NCBI RefSeq assembly: GCF_004342485.1
Contig: NZ_SMBU01000011.1
Location: 62,001-126,000, forward strand
Length of the DNA: 64,000 bases
Source: Roseateles saccharophilus
Lineage (GTDB): Bacteria > Pseudomonadota > Gammaproteobacteria > Burkholderiales > Burkholderiaceae_C
Reading direction: 5' to 3'
A program made the position numbers and the translations under genes. Positions 42,406 through 53,066 of this stretch are shown here, piece by piece. The notes under the pieces are model-generated. The model had not been told where the DNA came from. It saw nothing but the letters and a program-made list of their open reading frames with translations, and did no database searches. Within the stretch, counting starts at the first letter, position 1. The number at the start of each line of letters is the position of its first letter.

Positions 42406-43623
42406 ATGACCTCTTCTTCCGCTTCCGGCGGCAAGCGCCGTTTCGCGCGCATCGACCGCCTCCCGCCCTACGTCTTCAACATCACCGCAGAGCTCAAGCT
42501 CGCGGCCCGACGGCGTGGCGAGGACATCATCGACATGAGCATGGGCAACCCCGACGGGGCCACGCCGGCCCACATCGTCGCCAAGCTCAACGAAGTCTCG
42601 CAACGGCCCGACACCCACGGTTACTCGGCCAGCAAGGGCATCCCGCGGCTGCGCCGCGCGATCTCGCACTGGTACCAGCGCCGCTACGGCGTCGACATCA
42701 ACCCCGACACCGAGGCCATCGTCACCATCGGCTCCAAGGAAGGCCTGGCCCACCTGATGCTGGCCACGCTGGACCGCGGCGACACCGTGCTGGTGCCCGA
42801 CCCCAGCTACCCCATCCACATCTACGGCGCCGTCATCGCCGGCGCCGACATCCGCGCGATCCCGGTCAGCAGCGAGGTGGACTTCTTCGCCGAGCTGGAG
42901 CGAACCATCCGCGGCAGCTACCCCAAGCCCAAGATGATGGTCTTCGGCTTCCCGTCCAACCCGACGGCGCAGTGCGTGGATATCGGCTTCTTCGAGCGCG
43001 TCGTGGCCCTGGCCAAGAAGCACGACATCCTCGTGGTGCACGACCTGGCCTATGCCGACATCGTCTTCGATGGCTATGTCGCGCCATCCATCATGCAGGT
43101 GCCCGGCGCCAAGGACATGGCAGTCGAGTTCTTCACGCTGAGCAAGAGCTACAACATGGCCGGCTGGCGCGTCGGCTTCATGGTGGGCAATGCCGACCTC
43201 GTCGCGGCGCTGGCCCGCATCAAGAGCTATCACGACTACGGCAGCTTCACGCCGCTGCAGGTCGCGGCCATTGCCGCGCTGGAGGGCGACCAGCAATGCG
43301 TGAAGGACATCGCCGCCAGCTACCAGCGCCGCCGCGACGTGCTCCACAAGGGCCTCACCGAGGCCGGCTGGGCGGTGGACTGCCCCAAGGCCAGCATGTA
43401 CATCTGGGCGCGCATCCCCGAGCCCTACCGCGAGCTGGGCTCGCTGGAGTTCGCGCGCCAGCTGCTGGAGAAGGCCAAGGTCTGCGTGTCGCCCGGCATC
43501 GGCTTCGGCGACCACGGCGACGGCCATGTGCGCTTCGCGCTGATCGAGAACGAGGCGCGCATCCGCCAGGCGGTGCGCGGCATCAAGGCCATGTTCAAGG
43601 CCGATGGACTGCTGAAACCATGA
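42406..43623 (+). CDS. alaC: Alanine transaminase AlaC
   Basis: 405 aa from the ATG at 42406 (an in-frame GTG lies 12 nt earlier). Class I/II aminotransferase. [20 protein letters not shown] and [17 protein letters not shown] are near-identical to the E. coli AlaC N-terminus. The PLP lysine is in [16 protein letters not shown], and the phosphate/carboxylate Arg lies near the C-terminus ([16 protein letters not shown]). It makes alanine from pyruvate and glutamate. It overlaps gph by ATGA, so the two are coupled. Confidence 0.93.
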   Translation: MTSSSASGGKRRFARIDRLPPYVFNITAELKLAARRRGEDIIDMSMGNPDGATPAHIVAKLNEVSQRPDTHGYSASKGIPRLRRAISHWYQRRYGVDINPDTEAIVTIGSKEGLAHLMLATLDRGDTVLVPDPSYPIHIYGAVIAGADIRAIPVSSEVDFFAELERTIRGSYPKPKMMVFGFPSNPTAQCVDIGFFERVVALAKKHDILVVHDLAYADIVFDGYVAPSIMQVPGAKDMAVEFFTLSKSYNMAGWRVGFMVGNADLVAALARIKSYHDYGSFTPLQVAAIAALEGDQQCVKDIAASYQRRRDVLHKGLTEAGWAVDCPKASMYIWARIPEPYRELGSLEFARQLLEKAKVCVSPGIGFGDHGDGHVRFALIENEARIRQAVRGIKAMFKADGLLKP

Positions 43624-44282
43624 CGACTCCGCAAGCGCCACAGGCCTGCATCCTCGACCTCGACGGCACCCTCGTCGACACCCTGGGCGACTTCGTCGCC
43701 GTGCTCGGCTTCGTGCTGGCCGACCTCGGCCTGCCGGGCGTCACGCGGGGCTTCGTCGAGCACACCATCGGCCGCGGCAGCGAGCACCTCGTGCGCACGA
43801 CGCTGGCCGAGGTCGGCGCCGACGCAGCGCTGTTCGACCACGCCTGGCAGCTCTACCAGCAGCACTACGCGGCCGTGAACGGCGAGCACGCCGCCGTCTA
43901 CCCCGGCGTCGTCGAGGGGCTGGAGGCGTTGCGCGCGCGCGGCCTGCCGCTGGCCGTGCTGACCAACAAGCCCGGCGAACCGGCGCGCGAGCTGCTCAGG
44001 CGCAAGGGGCTGGACGGCTATTTCGGCCAGGTCTTCGGCGGCGACGCGTTCGAGCGCAAAAAGCCCGACCCGCTGCCGCTGCTCAAGACCTGTGCTGCTT
44101 TAGGCACGGCGCCAGCGGCGACCTGGATGGTGGGCGACTCACGCAACGACGCCGAGGCCGCGCACGCGGCCGGCTGCCCGCTGGTACTGGTGAGCTATGG
44201 CTACAACCAAGGCGAGGACATCCGCGCCGTGGCGGCACTGCAGCATCTGGACCGGCTGGACCAGTTGCGCCTCCTCGACTGA
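43620..44282 (+). CDS. gph: Phosphoglycolate phosphatase (HAD family)
   Basis: 220 aa. HAD motif I is [10 protein letters not shown], motif II is LTNKPG, the motif III lysine lies in [10 protein letters not shown], and motif IV is [12 protein letters not shown]. The cap domain lies between residues ~20 and 85. Gph dephosphorylates 2-phosphoglycolate formed in DNA repair or by Rubisco oxygenation. The position just before the trp operon is the usual Burkholderiales setting. Here the chalcone-isomerase-like gene on the other strand and the trp leader intervene. Confidence 0.93.
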   Translation: MTTPQAPQACILDLDGTLVDTLGDFVAVLGFVLADLGLPGVTRGFVEHTIGRGSEHLVRTTLAEVGADAALFDHAWQLYQQHYAAVNGEHAAVYPGVVEGLEALRARGLPLAVLTNKPGEPARELLRRKGLDGYFGQVFGGDAFERKKPDPLPLLKTCAALGTAPAATWMVGDSRNDAEAAHAAGCPLVLVSYGYNQGEDIRAVAALQHLDRLDQLRLLD

Positions 44283-44290
44283 AGCGCGCG

Positions 44291-44890
44291 TCAGCGGCGC
44301 GCCTTCTTCAGGCCGAGCAGGGCTTCCTTGAGGCTCTCGTCGGCGGGCTTGTCGCCCAGCCAGATGCGCAGCAGCGCCGAGAAGAACTCGGGCTCCTTGA
44401 TGGGCTCGCTCAGCAGCGGCTTGCCGTTGAGCTGCAGCGTCGAGCCGACGCCGGGCACGAAGTCGACCGAGAAGTTGTCGCCGGCCACCAGGGCCTTGCG
44501 GCTGGCGAAGACCTCGCTGAGCTTGAGCACGCCGTTGATGGACTTGACGAACTCCTCGCGCGGCGCGTTGGCCTCCATGCCCTTGGTGAAGAGCTTGCCG
44601 AGCTCGTTGCCGTCGACCTCGCGCAGCATCTGGATGTGGATGCGCTTGGGGCCGTGGGCGGCCAGCACCTCCGCCGTCGTGCCGGCCTTGCTGCTCAGGT
44701 AGAGCCCCGCCGTGTAGACCTTGATGACGAACTTGTAGCGGATGCCGACGCCATTCAACTGCAGCTTCTGGCCGGCCAGGTCCAGCGCCGTCTCGTACTT
44801 CACATTGGCCACTTCGACCGTGTCCGCCCAGGCTGCAGCGCTCCCCAGGCTGCCCGCGGCCAGCAGGGCCGCGACAAAAAATGCGCGCAT
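44291..44890 (-). CDS. Chalcone isomerase-like periplasmic protein
   Basis: 199 aa with a signal peptide (MRAFFVAALLAAGSLGSAAAWA). The body matches the bacterial chalcone isomerase-like family (GVGIRYKFVIKVYTAGLYLS, MEANAPREEFVKSINGVLKL, FVPGVGSTLQLNGKPL). Plant-type chalcone isomerase activity is not established for these proteins; a fatty-acid-binding or lipid role is possible. It runs opposite to gph and trpL, ending 8 nt from gph. Confidence 0.87.
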   Translation of the reverse strand: MRAFFVAALLAAGSLGSAAAWADTVEVANVKYETALDLAGQKLQLNGVGIRYKFVIKVYTAGLYLSSKAGTTAEVLAAHGPKRIHIQMLREVDGNELGKLFTKGMEANAPREEFVKSINGVLKLSEVFASRKALVAGDNFSVDFVPGVGSTLQLNGKPLLSEPIKEPEFFSALLRIWLGDKPADESLKEALLGLKKARR

Positions 44891-44945
44891 GTCTCGCTCC
44901 GTTGTCGTGCCGCGATGGCGGCATCTTCGTGTGCCGAAGTATGGC

Positions 44946-44975
44946 CCGACACGCCAAAAACCCGGCTGATACACT
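44946..44975 (+). promoter_or_regulatory. Predicted sigma70-type promoter of trpL-trpE
   Basis: CCGACA (44946-44951) and TACACT (44970-44975) with an 18-nt spacer match -35 and -10 elements at four of six positions each. The predicted start lies just before the trpL ATG at 44985. It is the only plausible promoter in the 94 bp between the divergent chalcone-isomerase-like gene and trpL. Confidence 0.5.
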
Positions 44976-44984
44976 GGCCCGATC

Positions 44985-45065
44985 ATGTTCATCACGCGGA
45001 AGTACATCACGGGGTCGAGCGACCGGGGAGCCTGGCCCTGGCGTCGCTGGTTCACTGCCGATTGA
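44985..45065 (+). CDS. trpL: Tryptophan operon leader peptide
   Basis: 26 aa: MFITRKYITGSSDRGA followed by WPWRRWFTAD. Three Trp codons sit at positions 17, 19 and 22 of this very short ORF, directly upstream of trpE. This is the hallmark of transcription attenuation, in which ribosome stalling on scarce Trp-tRNA shifts RNA folding toward read-through into trpE. No strong ribosome site is visible before the ATG. The leader is divergent from the chalcone-isomerase-like gene. Confidence 0.8.
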   Translation: MFITRKYITGSSDRGAWPWRRWFTAD

Positions 45066-45140
45066 TGCTGCTTGGCGCGCACTGACGCGCTCTTCCTCGC
45101 GTTGCCCGTTCTCCACCGGGCTGCACGCCAAGCCCTGAAG
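45066..45140 (+). promoter_or_regulatory. Attenuator region with alternative stems
   Basis: GCTTGGCG (45070-45077) is exactly complementary to CGCCAAGC (45126-45133). Competing local stems are GCGCG/CGCGC (45075-45079 with 45086-45090) and GCCCG/CGGGC (45104-45108 with 45117-45121). Mutually exclusive foldings of this kind fit a terminator/antiterminator switch read out by the trpL ribosome. No long T-run follows, so the exact terminator helix is not certain. Confidence 0.5.
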
Positions 45141-45162
45141 ACTGCTTCTTTCAAGGTTTGAC

Positions 45163-46662
<1,500 letters not shown>

Positions 46663-46663
46663 C

Positions 46664-47248
46664 ATGCTGCTGATGATCGACAACTACGACAGCTTCACGT
46701 TCAACATCGTCCAGTACTTCGGTGAACTGGGCGCGGACGTGAAGGTGGTGCGCAACGACGAGATCACGGTCACCGAGATGGCGGCCCTGGACCCCGACCA
46801 CATCGTCTTCTCGCCCGGCCCCTGCACGCCCACCGAGGCGGGCGTCTGCGTGGAGGCCGTCCGGCACTTCCTCGGCAAGAAGCCGCTGCTGGGCGTCTGC
46901 CTGGGCCACCAGTCCATGGGCCAGGCGCTGGGCGGCAGGATCGTCCGCGCCAAGCGCCAGATGCACGGCAAGGCCAGCACCATCACGACCGACCAGCGCG
47001 GCGTCTACACCGGCCTGCCCCAGGACTTCTCCGTCATCCGCTACCACTCCCTCGTCATCGAGGAGGCGACGTGCCCGGCGGTGCTGGAGATCACCTCGCG
47101 CAGCGACGACGGCGAGATCATGGGCGTGCGCCACCGCGAGCTGGCCGGCACGGCCACGCCGATGGAGGGCGTGCAGTTCCACCCCGAATCCATCCTCAGC
47201 GAGCATGGGCACGCGATGCTGCGCAACTTCCTGGAGCTGAAGGCATGA
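46664..47248 (+). CDS. trpG: Anthranilate synthase component II (glutamine amidotransferase)
   Basis: 194 aa class I glutamine amidotransferase. [32 protein letters not shown], the nucleophile Cys in [13 protein letters not shown], and the His/Glu pair in [11 protein letters not shown] are intact. It delivers ammonia from glutamine to TrpE, and in related bacteria also to PabB. It is one nucleotide after trpE and is followed by ltaE in the operon. Confidence 0.95.
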   Translation: MLLMIDNYDSFTFNIVQYFGELGADVKVVRNDEITVTEMAALDPDHIVFSPGPCTPTEAGVCVEAVRHFLGKKPLLGVCLGHQSMGQALGGRIVRAKRQMHGKASTITTDQRGVYTGLPQDFSVIRYHSLVIEEATCPAVLEITSRSDDGEIMGVRHRELAGTATPMEGVQFHPESILSEHGHAMLRNFLELKA

Positions 47249-47318
47249 GCCACGCACGGCCGCCCGAAGGGGCTCATTCCCGCACGGCGGGACAGCGCGA
47301 AGCGCGAAGGGTGCGCCA

Positions 47319-48368
47319 ATGAGCGGCTACGCGCCCGGTTCCGGCGGCAGCGGCGGCAACGCCGTCGTCGACCTGCGCAGCGACACGGTCACCAAGCCGA
47401 CGCCGGCCATGCGCGAGGCCATCGCGTGCGCCCAGGTCGGCGACGACGTGTTCGGCGACGACCCCACCGTCAACGCGCTGCAGGAGCGCGTCGCCGCCCT
47501 GCTCGGCAAGGAGGCCGCCCTCTTCATGAGCAGCGGCACGCAGAGCAACCTCTGCGGCCTGCTGGCCCATTGCGGCCGCGGCGACGAATACATCGTCGGC
47601 CAGCTCGCCCACACCTACCGCTACGAGGGTGGCGGCGGCGCGGTGCTGGGCAGCATCCAGCCCCAGCCCCTGCCCAACCAGCCCGACGGCACGATCCGGC
47701 TCGAAGACATCGCCGCGGCCATCAAGCCCGACGACCCGCACTTCGCGCGCTCGCGGCTGCTGGCGCTGGAGAACACCTGGAGCGGCAATGTGCTGCCGGC
47801 CAGCTACACGACCGCCGCCTGCGAGCTGGCCCATTCGCGCGGCCTGTTCACGCATCTGGACGGCGCGCGGCTGTTCAACGCGGCGGTCGCCTCCGGCCGC
47901 ACGGTGGCCGAGCTGGCGCGGCATTTCGACTCCGTCTCCATCTGCTTCAGCAAGGGCCTGGGCGCGCCGATAGGCTCCATGCTCGTCGGCTCGCGCGAGC
48001 TCATCCGCCGCGCCCACCGCGTGCGCAAGATGGTGGGCGGCGGCCTGCGCCAGGTCGGCCTGCTGGCCGCCGCGGCCGACCATGCGCTGAGCCACCATGT
48101 CGAACGCCTGGCCGACGACCACGCGCTGGCCCGGCGCCTGGCCGAGGGCCTGGCGGCGCTGCCCGGTGTCACGGTCACGCCACCGCAGACGAATATCGTC
48201 TTCGTGCAGGTCAGCGACGACCGGGGCCCGGCGCTGCTGGAGCACCTGAAGTCGCGCGGCGTGCTGGCCACGGGGATGATCGGCCTGCGCTTCGTGACCC
48301 ACCTCGATGTCGATGCCGCCGGCATCGACCACGCGATCGCCGCCGCCGCCGACTTCTTCAAGAGCTGA
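47319..48368 (+). CDS. ltaE: Low-specificity L-threonine aldolase
   Basis: 349 aa fold-type I PLP enzyme. [66 protein letters not shown], and the PLP lysine in [14 protein letters not shown] are the LtaE motifs. It cleaves L-threonine/allo-threonine to glycine and acetaldehyde. It sits between trpG and trpD on the same strand, ending 3 nt before trpD. The 70-nt gap after trpG contains GC-rich hairpins only. Inclusion in the trp transcription unit is unusual. Confidence 0.93.
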   Translation: MSGYAPGSGGSGGNAVVDLRSDTVTKPTPAMREAIACAQVGDDVFGDDPTVNALQERVAALLGKEAALFMSSGTQSNLCGLLAHCGRGDEYIVGQLAHTYRYEGGGGAVLGSIQPQPLPNQPDGTIRLEDIAAAIKPDDPHFARSRLLALENTWSGNVLPASYTTAACELAHSRGLFTHLDGARLFNAAVASGRTVAELARHFDSVSICFSKGLGAPIGSMLVGSRELIRRAHRVRKMVGGGLRQVGLLAAAADHALSHHVERLADDHALARRLAEGLAALPGVTVTPPQTNIVFVQVSDDRGPALLEHLKSRGVLATGMIGLRFVTHLDVDAAGIDHAIAAAADFFKS

Positions 48369-48371
48369 GCC

Positions 48372-49406
48372 ATGCCCATCACCGACAACGAAGCCCTGAC
48401 CCGCGTCATCGAGCATCGCGAGATCTTCCACGACGAGATGCTGACGCTGATGCGCCGCATCATGGCCGGCGAGATGTCGCCCGTCATCGCCGCGGCGCTG
48501 ATCACCGGCCTGCGCGTGAAGAAGGAGACCATCGGCGAGATCACCGCCGCGGCCCAGGTCATGCGCGAGCTGAGCAACAAGGTGCCGCTCGGCCCCCTGC
48601 CCCATCTGGTCGACGTGGTCGGCACGGGCGGCGACGGCGCGCACAGCTTCAACATCTCGACCTGCTCGATGTTCGTCGCGGCGGCGGCCGGCGCCCAGGT
48701 GGCCAAGCACGGCAACCGCAGCGTCAGCAGCAAGACCGGCAGCGCCGACGTGCTGGAGGCGCTGGGCGCCAACATCCAGCTGACGCCGCGCCAGGTGGCC
48801 GCGAGCGTCGCCGAATGCGGCATCGGCTTCATGTTCGCGCCCAACCACCACCCGGCGATGAAGAACATCGCGCCGGTGCGCCGCGAGCTCGGCGTGCGGA
48901 CCATCTTCAACATCCTGGGCCCGCTGACCAACCCGGCCGGCGCGCCCAACATCCTGATGGGCGTCTTCCACCCCGACCTCGTCGGCATCCAGGTGCGCGT
49001 GCTGCAGCGCCTGGGCGCGGAGCATGCGCTGGTGGTCTACGGCAAGGACGGCATGGACGAGATTTCGCTGGGCGCGACGACGCTGGTTGGCGAACTCAAG
49101 GACGGCGCCGTGCGCGAGTACGAGGTGCATCCCGAGGACTTCGGCTTCGCGATGGCCAGCAACCGCAGCCTCAAGGTCGAAGGCCCCGAGCAGTCGCGCC
49201 AGATGCTGATCGGCGTGCTCGACGGCCAGCCTGGCCCGGCGCGCGACATCGTGCTGCTGAACGCCGGCGCGACGCTGTATGCGGCCAACGTCGCGAGCTC
49301 GATTGCCGACGGCATCCGGCGCGCCCGCGAGGTGCTGGACAACGGCGCCGCGCGCGCCAAGCTGGATGCCTTCGTGAAGACCACGCAGGGCCTGGGAGCG
49401 CAGTGA
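48372..49406 (+). CDS. trpD: Anthranilate phosphoribosyltransferase
   Basis: 344 aa. [20 protein letters not shown] (PRPP-binding glycine motif), [40 protein letters not shown] and [13 protein letters not shown] are the conserved family segments. It transfers the phosphoribosyl group from PRPP to anthranilate. The TGA overlaps the trpC ATG (TGATG), so translation is coupled. Confidence 0.95.
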   Translation: MPITDNEALTRVIEHREIFHDEMLTLMRRIMAGEMSPVIAAALITGLRVKKETIGEITAAAQVMRELSNKVPLGPLPHLVDVVGTGGDGAHSFNISTCSMFVAAAAGAQVAKHGNRSVSSKTGSADVLEALGANIQLTPRQVAASVAECGIGFMFAPNHHPAMKNIAPVRRELGVRTIFNILGPLTNPAGAPNILMGVFHPDLVGIQVRVLQRLGAEHALVVYGKDGMDEISLGATTLVGELKDGAVREYEVHPEDFGFAMASNRSLKVEGPEQSRQMLIGVLDGQPGPARDIVLLNAGATLYAANVASSIADGIRRAREVLDNGAARAKLDAFVKTTQGLGAQ

Positions 49407-50197
49407 TGGCCGACATCCTCAACAAGATCGTCGAGGTCAAGTGGGAAGAGGTCGCCGCGGCCAGGCTCAAGCGCTCGCTGGCCTCGCAACGCGAGGAGGC
49501 CGAGGCGCGCCGCGGTGAGCAGCTCGGCTTCGAGCGTTCGCTGCGCGCCACCATCGCTGCGGGCCATGCCGGCGTCATCGCCGAGATTAAGAAGGCCAGC
49601 CCCAGCAAGGGCGTGATCCGCGAGGACTTCAAGCCTGCGCAGATCGCCGAGAGCTATGCGCGCAACGGCGCCGCCTGCCTCTCCGTGCTGACCGACGAGC
49701 GCTTCTTCCAGGGCTCGGTGGCCTATCTGCAGCAGGCCCGCGCGGCCTGCGAGCTGCCGGTGCTGCGCAAGGACTTCATGGTCGACGACTACCAGGTCAT
49801 GGAAGCCGGCGCGATGGGCGCCGACTGCATCCTGCTGATCGCCGCCTGCCTGGCCGACTCGCAGATGGCCGACCTCGAGGCCGCTGCCCATGCCATCGGG
49901 CTGGACGTGCTCGTCGAGGTGCACGACGGCGCGGAGCTGGACCGCGCGCTGCGCCTGAAGACGCCGCTGGTCGGCATCAACAACCGCAACCTGCGCACCT
50001 TCGACGTGACGCTGGACACCACCCTGGGCCTGCTGCCGCGCGTGCCGGCCGACCGGCTGCTGGTGACCGAATCCGGCATCCTCGGCGCCGCGGACGTGAA
50101 GCGCATGCGCGACGCCAACGTGCATGCCTTCCTCGTCGGCGAGGCCTTCATGCGCGCGCCGGACCCGGGCCAGGCGCTGGCAAACTTGTTCGGATGA
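49406..50197 (+). CDS. trpC: Indole-3-glycerol phosphate synthase
   Basis: 263 aa monofunctional TrpC with no TrpF fusion. The TIM barrel motifs are [19 protein letters not shown] (catalytic Lys), [49 protein letters not shown] and LLVTESGI. It makes indole-glycerol phosphate from CdRP. trpF and trpBA are not in the window. ung follows by ATGA overlap. Confidence 0.95.
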   Translation: MADILNKIVEVKWEEVAAARLKRSLASQREEAEARRGEQLGFERSLRATIAAGHAGVIAEIKKASPSKGVIREDFKPAQIAESYARNGAACLSVLTDERFFQGSVAYLQQARAACELPVLRKDFMVDDYQVMEAGAMGADCILLIAACLADSQMADLEAAAHAIGLDVLVEVHDGAELDRALRLKTPLVGINNRNLRTFDVTLDTTLGLLPRVPADRLLVTESGILGAADVKRMRDANVHAFLVGEAFMRAPDPGQALANLFG

Positions 50198-50880
50198 AGC
50201 TCCCGCTCGAGATTCCCGACACCGACTGGCGCCCCGTCGTCGAGGACTGGGCCGCCAGCCCCGTGGGTCAGAAGCTGCAGGCCTATCTGGCCGAGCGCCA
50301 GGCCGCCGGCGCCACCATCTACCCGCCCGAGCCGCTGCGCGCGCTGAGGCTGACGCCGCTGGCCGGCACGCGCGTCGTCATCCTCGGCCAGGACCCCTAT
50401 CACGGGCCCGGCCAGGCCGAGGGCCTGTCCTTCAGCGTGCCCGAGGGCGTGCCCTTTCCGCCCAGCCTGCGCAACATCTTCAAGGAGATCCAGCGCGACC
50501 TCGGCAAGCCCTTCCCGCCGACCGGCAGCCTGGTGCGCTGGGCCGAAGGCGGCACGCTGCTGCTGAACGCCGTGCTCACCGTGGAGGACGGCCAGGCCGC
50601 CAGCCACGCCAACCGCGGCTGGGAGGCCCTGACCGACGCCCTCATCAAGGCCGCGGCCGAAGATGCTGCCCCCAAGGTCTTCATGCTGTGGGGCGCCTAC
50701 GCCCAGGCCAAGGCGCCGCTGATCGAGGCCGCGCGCCAGGGCCACCTTGTGCTGAAGGCCAACCATCCGTCGCCGCTGTCGGCGCTGAAGCCGCCGCGGC
50801 CCTTCATCGGCTGCGGGCATTTCTCGACGGCCAAGGCCTGGCTGGAGGAGCGCGGGCGCGGCGCGCCGCGCAAGGCCTGA
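50194..50880 (+). CDS. ung: Uracil-DNA glycosylase
   Basis: 228 aa family 1 UDG. The water-activating Asp is in [42 protein letters not shown] gives the uracil-recognition Asn and following motif. The C-terminal HPSPLSA holds the catalytic His (the intercalating Leu). It removes uracil from DNA. Overlaps trpC by 4 nt, so it probably rides on the trp transcript. Confidence 0.95.
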   Translation: MKLPLEIPDTDWRPVVEDWAASPVGQKLQAYLAERQAAGATIYPPEPLRALRLTPLAGTRVVILGQDPYHGPGQAEGLSFSVPEGVPFPPSLRNIFKEIQRDLGKPFPPTGSLVRWAEGGTLLLNAVLTVEDGQAASHANRGWEALTDALIKAAAEDAAPKVFMLWGAYAQAKAPLIEAARQGHLVLKANHPSPLSALKPPRPFIGCGHFSTAKAWLEERGRGAPRKA

Positions 50881-51015
50881 TCGCGGCGGATTGTTCCGCC
50901 CGCAGCAACTCGCCGTTCTATCCAGCCCGCTTTTTCTCGCGGGGCCGAATACCTAAAGTGGCAACCTATCGGCACACCCCATCCCCACCAAGAGGGCGCC
51001 GAGCAGGAGAGTCAC

Positions 51016-51168
51016 ATGAACACCCGATCCCTTTTCACGCTGATCACCGCCGCGACGGCCGTCACGGCGCTGGCGGCGGGCATGTTGCTGGCAATCAGCG
51101 CGCCGGCGCCCGCGGCCGAGGACTTCGGCCAGGCGATGTTCGCCAGCAGCGCGCCCGACAAGGCCTGA
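51016..51168 (+). CDS. Small exported peptide, hypothetical
   Basis: 50 aa. The signal peptide (LFTLITAATAVTALAAGMLL, cleavage likely after APAPAA) leaves a mature peptide of ~16 residues, EDFGQAMFASSAPDKA. AGGAGA lies 5 nt before the ATG, a strong ribosome site, which supports expression. The gene ends 20 nt before the convergent LysR stop. No family recognised. The 135 bp between ung and this ORF contain no other feature noted. Confidence 0.5.
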   Translation: MNTRSLFTLITAATAVTALAAGMLLAISAPAPAAEDFGQAMFASSAPDKA

Positions 51169-51188
51169 AGACGGCTTGCACGATGGCC

Positions 51189-52124
51189 TCAGGCCGTCGT
51201 GCAGCGCAGCTTCAGCCCGCCCATCGCCTCGCGGCCGATCAGCTCGACGACCCAGTCGACGAAGACCCGCAGCTTGCTGCTGAGGTGGCGGTTGGGCGGG
51301 TAGACGACGTAGACCGGCACCGGCTCGGCGTCCCAGTCCTCCAGCACCCGCACCAGCCCGCCGCTCCTGATCAGCGGCGCGGCCATGAAGCAGGTCAGCT
51401 GCACCAGGCCCAGGTGGGCCAGGCCGGCGTTCAGGTAGGCGCTCGCGTCGTTCACGGCCAGCACATGGTTGCCGACGATCTCCACAGCCTCCTCGCCGCG
51501 GCGGAAGACGTCCGGCAGCACCTTGCCGCTGCGCGCCGAGAAATAGCCCACCATGCGGTGCGGCGCCTCGCCCAGCTCGCGCGGGTGGGCCGGCGTGCCA
51601 TGGCGGCGCAGGTATTCGGGCGTGGCGCAGGTGATGAAGCGGAACTCGGCGATGCGCCGCGCCACCAGGCTCTGGTCGGTCAGCTCGCCACCGCGAATCA
51701 CGCAGTCGATGTTGTCGCTGATGAGGTCCACCGTGCGGTCGCTGACGCCGAGCTCGATCTGGATGTCGGGGTATTTGGCGTAGAAGTCCGGCAGGTGGGG
51801 AATGATCATCTCGCGCCCCACCACGCCGGGCACGTCGATGCGGATGCGCCCGCGCGGCGTCACGCGCGCCTGGTTCATGCTGCCTTCCAGTTCCTCCAGG
51901 TCGGACAGCAGGCGCGTCGCGCGCTCGTAGTAGGCGGCGCCGTCGGGCGTGACCGTGACGCGGCGCGTCGTGCGGTTCAGCAGCTTGGTGCGCAGATGCG
52001 TTTCCAGCGTCTGGATCAGGCGCGTGACGGTGGCCTTGGGCAGGCCCAGCGAGTCGGCGGCCTTGGTGAAGGTGCCGGCCTCGACGACCCGGACATAGGC
52101 TTGCATCGCGGTGAGACGGTCCAT
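51189..52124 (-). CDS. LysR-family transcriptional regulator
   Basis: 311 aa. N-terminal HTH (DRLTAMQAYVRVVEAGTFTK ... LGLPKATVTRLIQTLE) and an effector domain from ~90. It belongs to the large AaeR/DsdC-like group common in Burkholderiales (NRTTRRVTVTPDGAAYYER). Divergent from the hydrolase-fold/RND operon with ~110 bp between starts, so it is the likely regulator of that efflux system, as with MexT/BpeT-type LysR proteins. Confidence 0.88.
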   Translation of the reverse strand: MDRLTAMQAYVRVVEAGTFTKAADSLGLPKATVTRLIQTLETHLRTKLLNRTTRRVTVTPDGAAYYERATRLLSDLEELEGSMNQARVTPRGRIRIDVPGVVGREMIIPHLPDFYAKYPDIQIELGVSDRTVDLISDNIDCVIRGGELTDQSLVARRIAEFRFITCATPEYLRRHGTPAHPRELGEAPHRMVGYFSARSGKVLPDVFRRGEEAVEIVGNHVLAVNDASAYLNAGLAHLGLVQLTCFMAAPLIRSGGLVRVLEDWDAEPVPVYVVYPPNRHLSSKLRVFVDWVVELIGREAMGGLKLRCTTA

Positions 52125-52237
52125 CGGAGCTTCGGCGGGCCCAAAGGCCCCAGGGCAGGCGGGGATGAGGTCATTGTTCCACGCGAAGGAAAAGTGAGTC
52201 GCTTTCGCGCCCGTTTATCCCTAGGCCGTCAATCTCT

Positions 52238-53035
52238 ATGGTTCGCTCCATGGACAAGACCGTCGCCCCTGCCAGCTTGCGCCTCGGCCCCGCGCCGGGC
52301 CAGCTGGCCCATGTCTACACGGCGCGCCGGCCGCTGGACGGCGATGCGCGCGCGCTGCTGCTGTGGCTGCACGGCGGCAGCTTCACCGACGGCTCGCTGG
52401 CCTCGGCCCGCGCCCGCAGCGAGCTGCTGGCCGAGGCCGGCGCCGATGTCGTCGCGCTGGACTACCCGCTCGCCCCCGCGCACCCCTTCCCTGCCGGCCT
52501 GTCCGCCAGCTTCGAGGCGCTGCAGGCCCTGGCCGCCAAGCCGGCCAGGCTGACCGGCTCGGCCCGCACCGCGCTGTTCGTCGGCGGCGAGGAGGCCGGC
52601 GGCAACCTCGCCGCGGCGCTGGCGCTGATGGCGCGCGACCAGCACGCCCCCACGCTGGCCGGCCAGCTGCTGGTCTCGCCCATGCTGGACCCGCAGCTCG
52701 GCAGCGCCTCCATGCGCAAGGGCGAGTGCGGCGGCTGCGAATGCAGCTATGCCAAGGGCTGGCAGGCCTATCTGGGCGACGGCATCCGCGCCGACCACCC
52801 CTACGCCACGCCCGTCAACGCCAGCCGGCTCAACGGCCTCGCGCCCGCCCTGGTGCTGAGCCTGGCCGGCCACCCGCTGAACGACGAGTCGCGCCGCTAT
52901 GCCGCGGCACTGCGCCAGCACGGCGGCTGCGTGCGCGACCTGAGCCTGCCCGCCATCGCGCCCGAGCAGGTGCTGAACCCCATCCACGACTTCCTGCGCG
53001 AGGCGGCCCGCCGCGCGCTGTCGCTTCCCGCCTGA
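52238..53035 (+). CDS. Alpha/beta hydrolase-fold protein lacking the catalytic serine
   Basis: 265 aa (an alternative ATG at 52250 would remove four residues). HSL/arylesterase-like fold: oxyanion motif LHGG (44-47), DYPLAPAHPFPAGL. The nucleophile elbow is VGGEEAGGNLAAAL, where the family has G-D/x-S-A-G-G; the Ser is Glu119 here. The C-terminal region HPLNDESRRYAAALRQHG is followed by a tail without the usual HGF His. It is thus probably non-catalytic. It is first gene before the adaptor and pump, under the divergent LysR, suggesting a binding or sensing role for a pump substrate. Confidence 0.8.
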   Translation: MVRSMDKTVAPASLRLGPAPGQLAHVYTARRPLDGDARALLLWLHGGSFTDGSLASARARSELLAEAGADVVALDYPLAPAHPFPAGLSASFEALQALAAKPARLTGSARTALFVGGEEAGGNLAAALALMARDQHAPTLAGQLLVSPMLDPQLGSASMRKGECGGCECSYAKGWQAYLGDGIRADHPYATPVNASRLNGLAPALVLSLAGHPLNDESRRYAAALRQHGGCVRDLSLPAIAPEQVLNPIHDFLREAARRALSLPA

Positions 53036-53066
53036 TTCCTGCCAGACCCTTCGGAGAGAAATAGAA

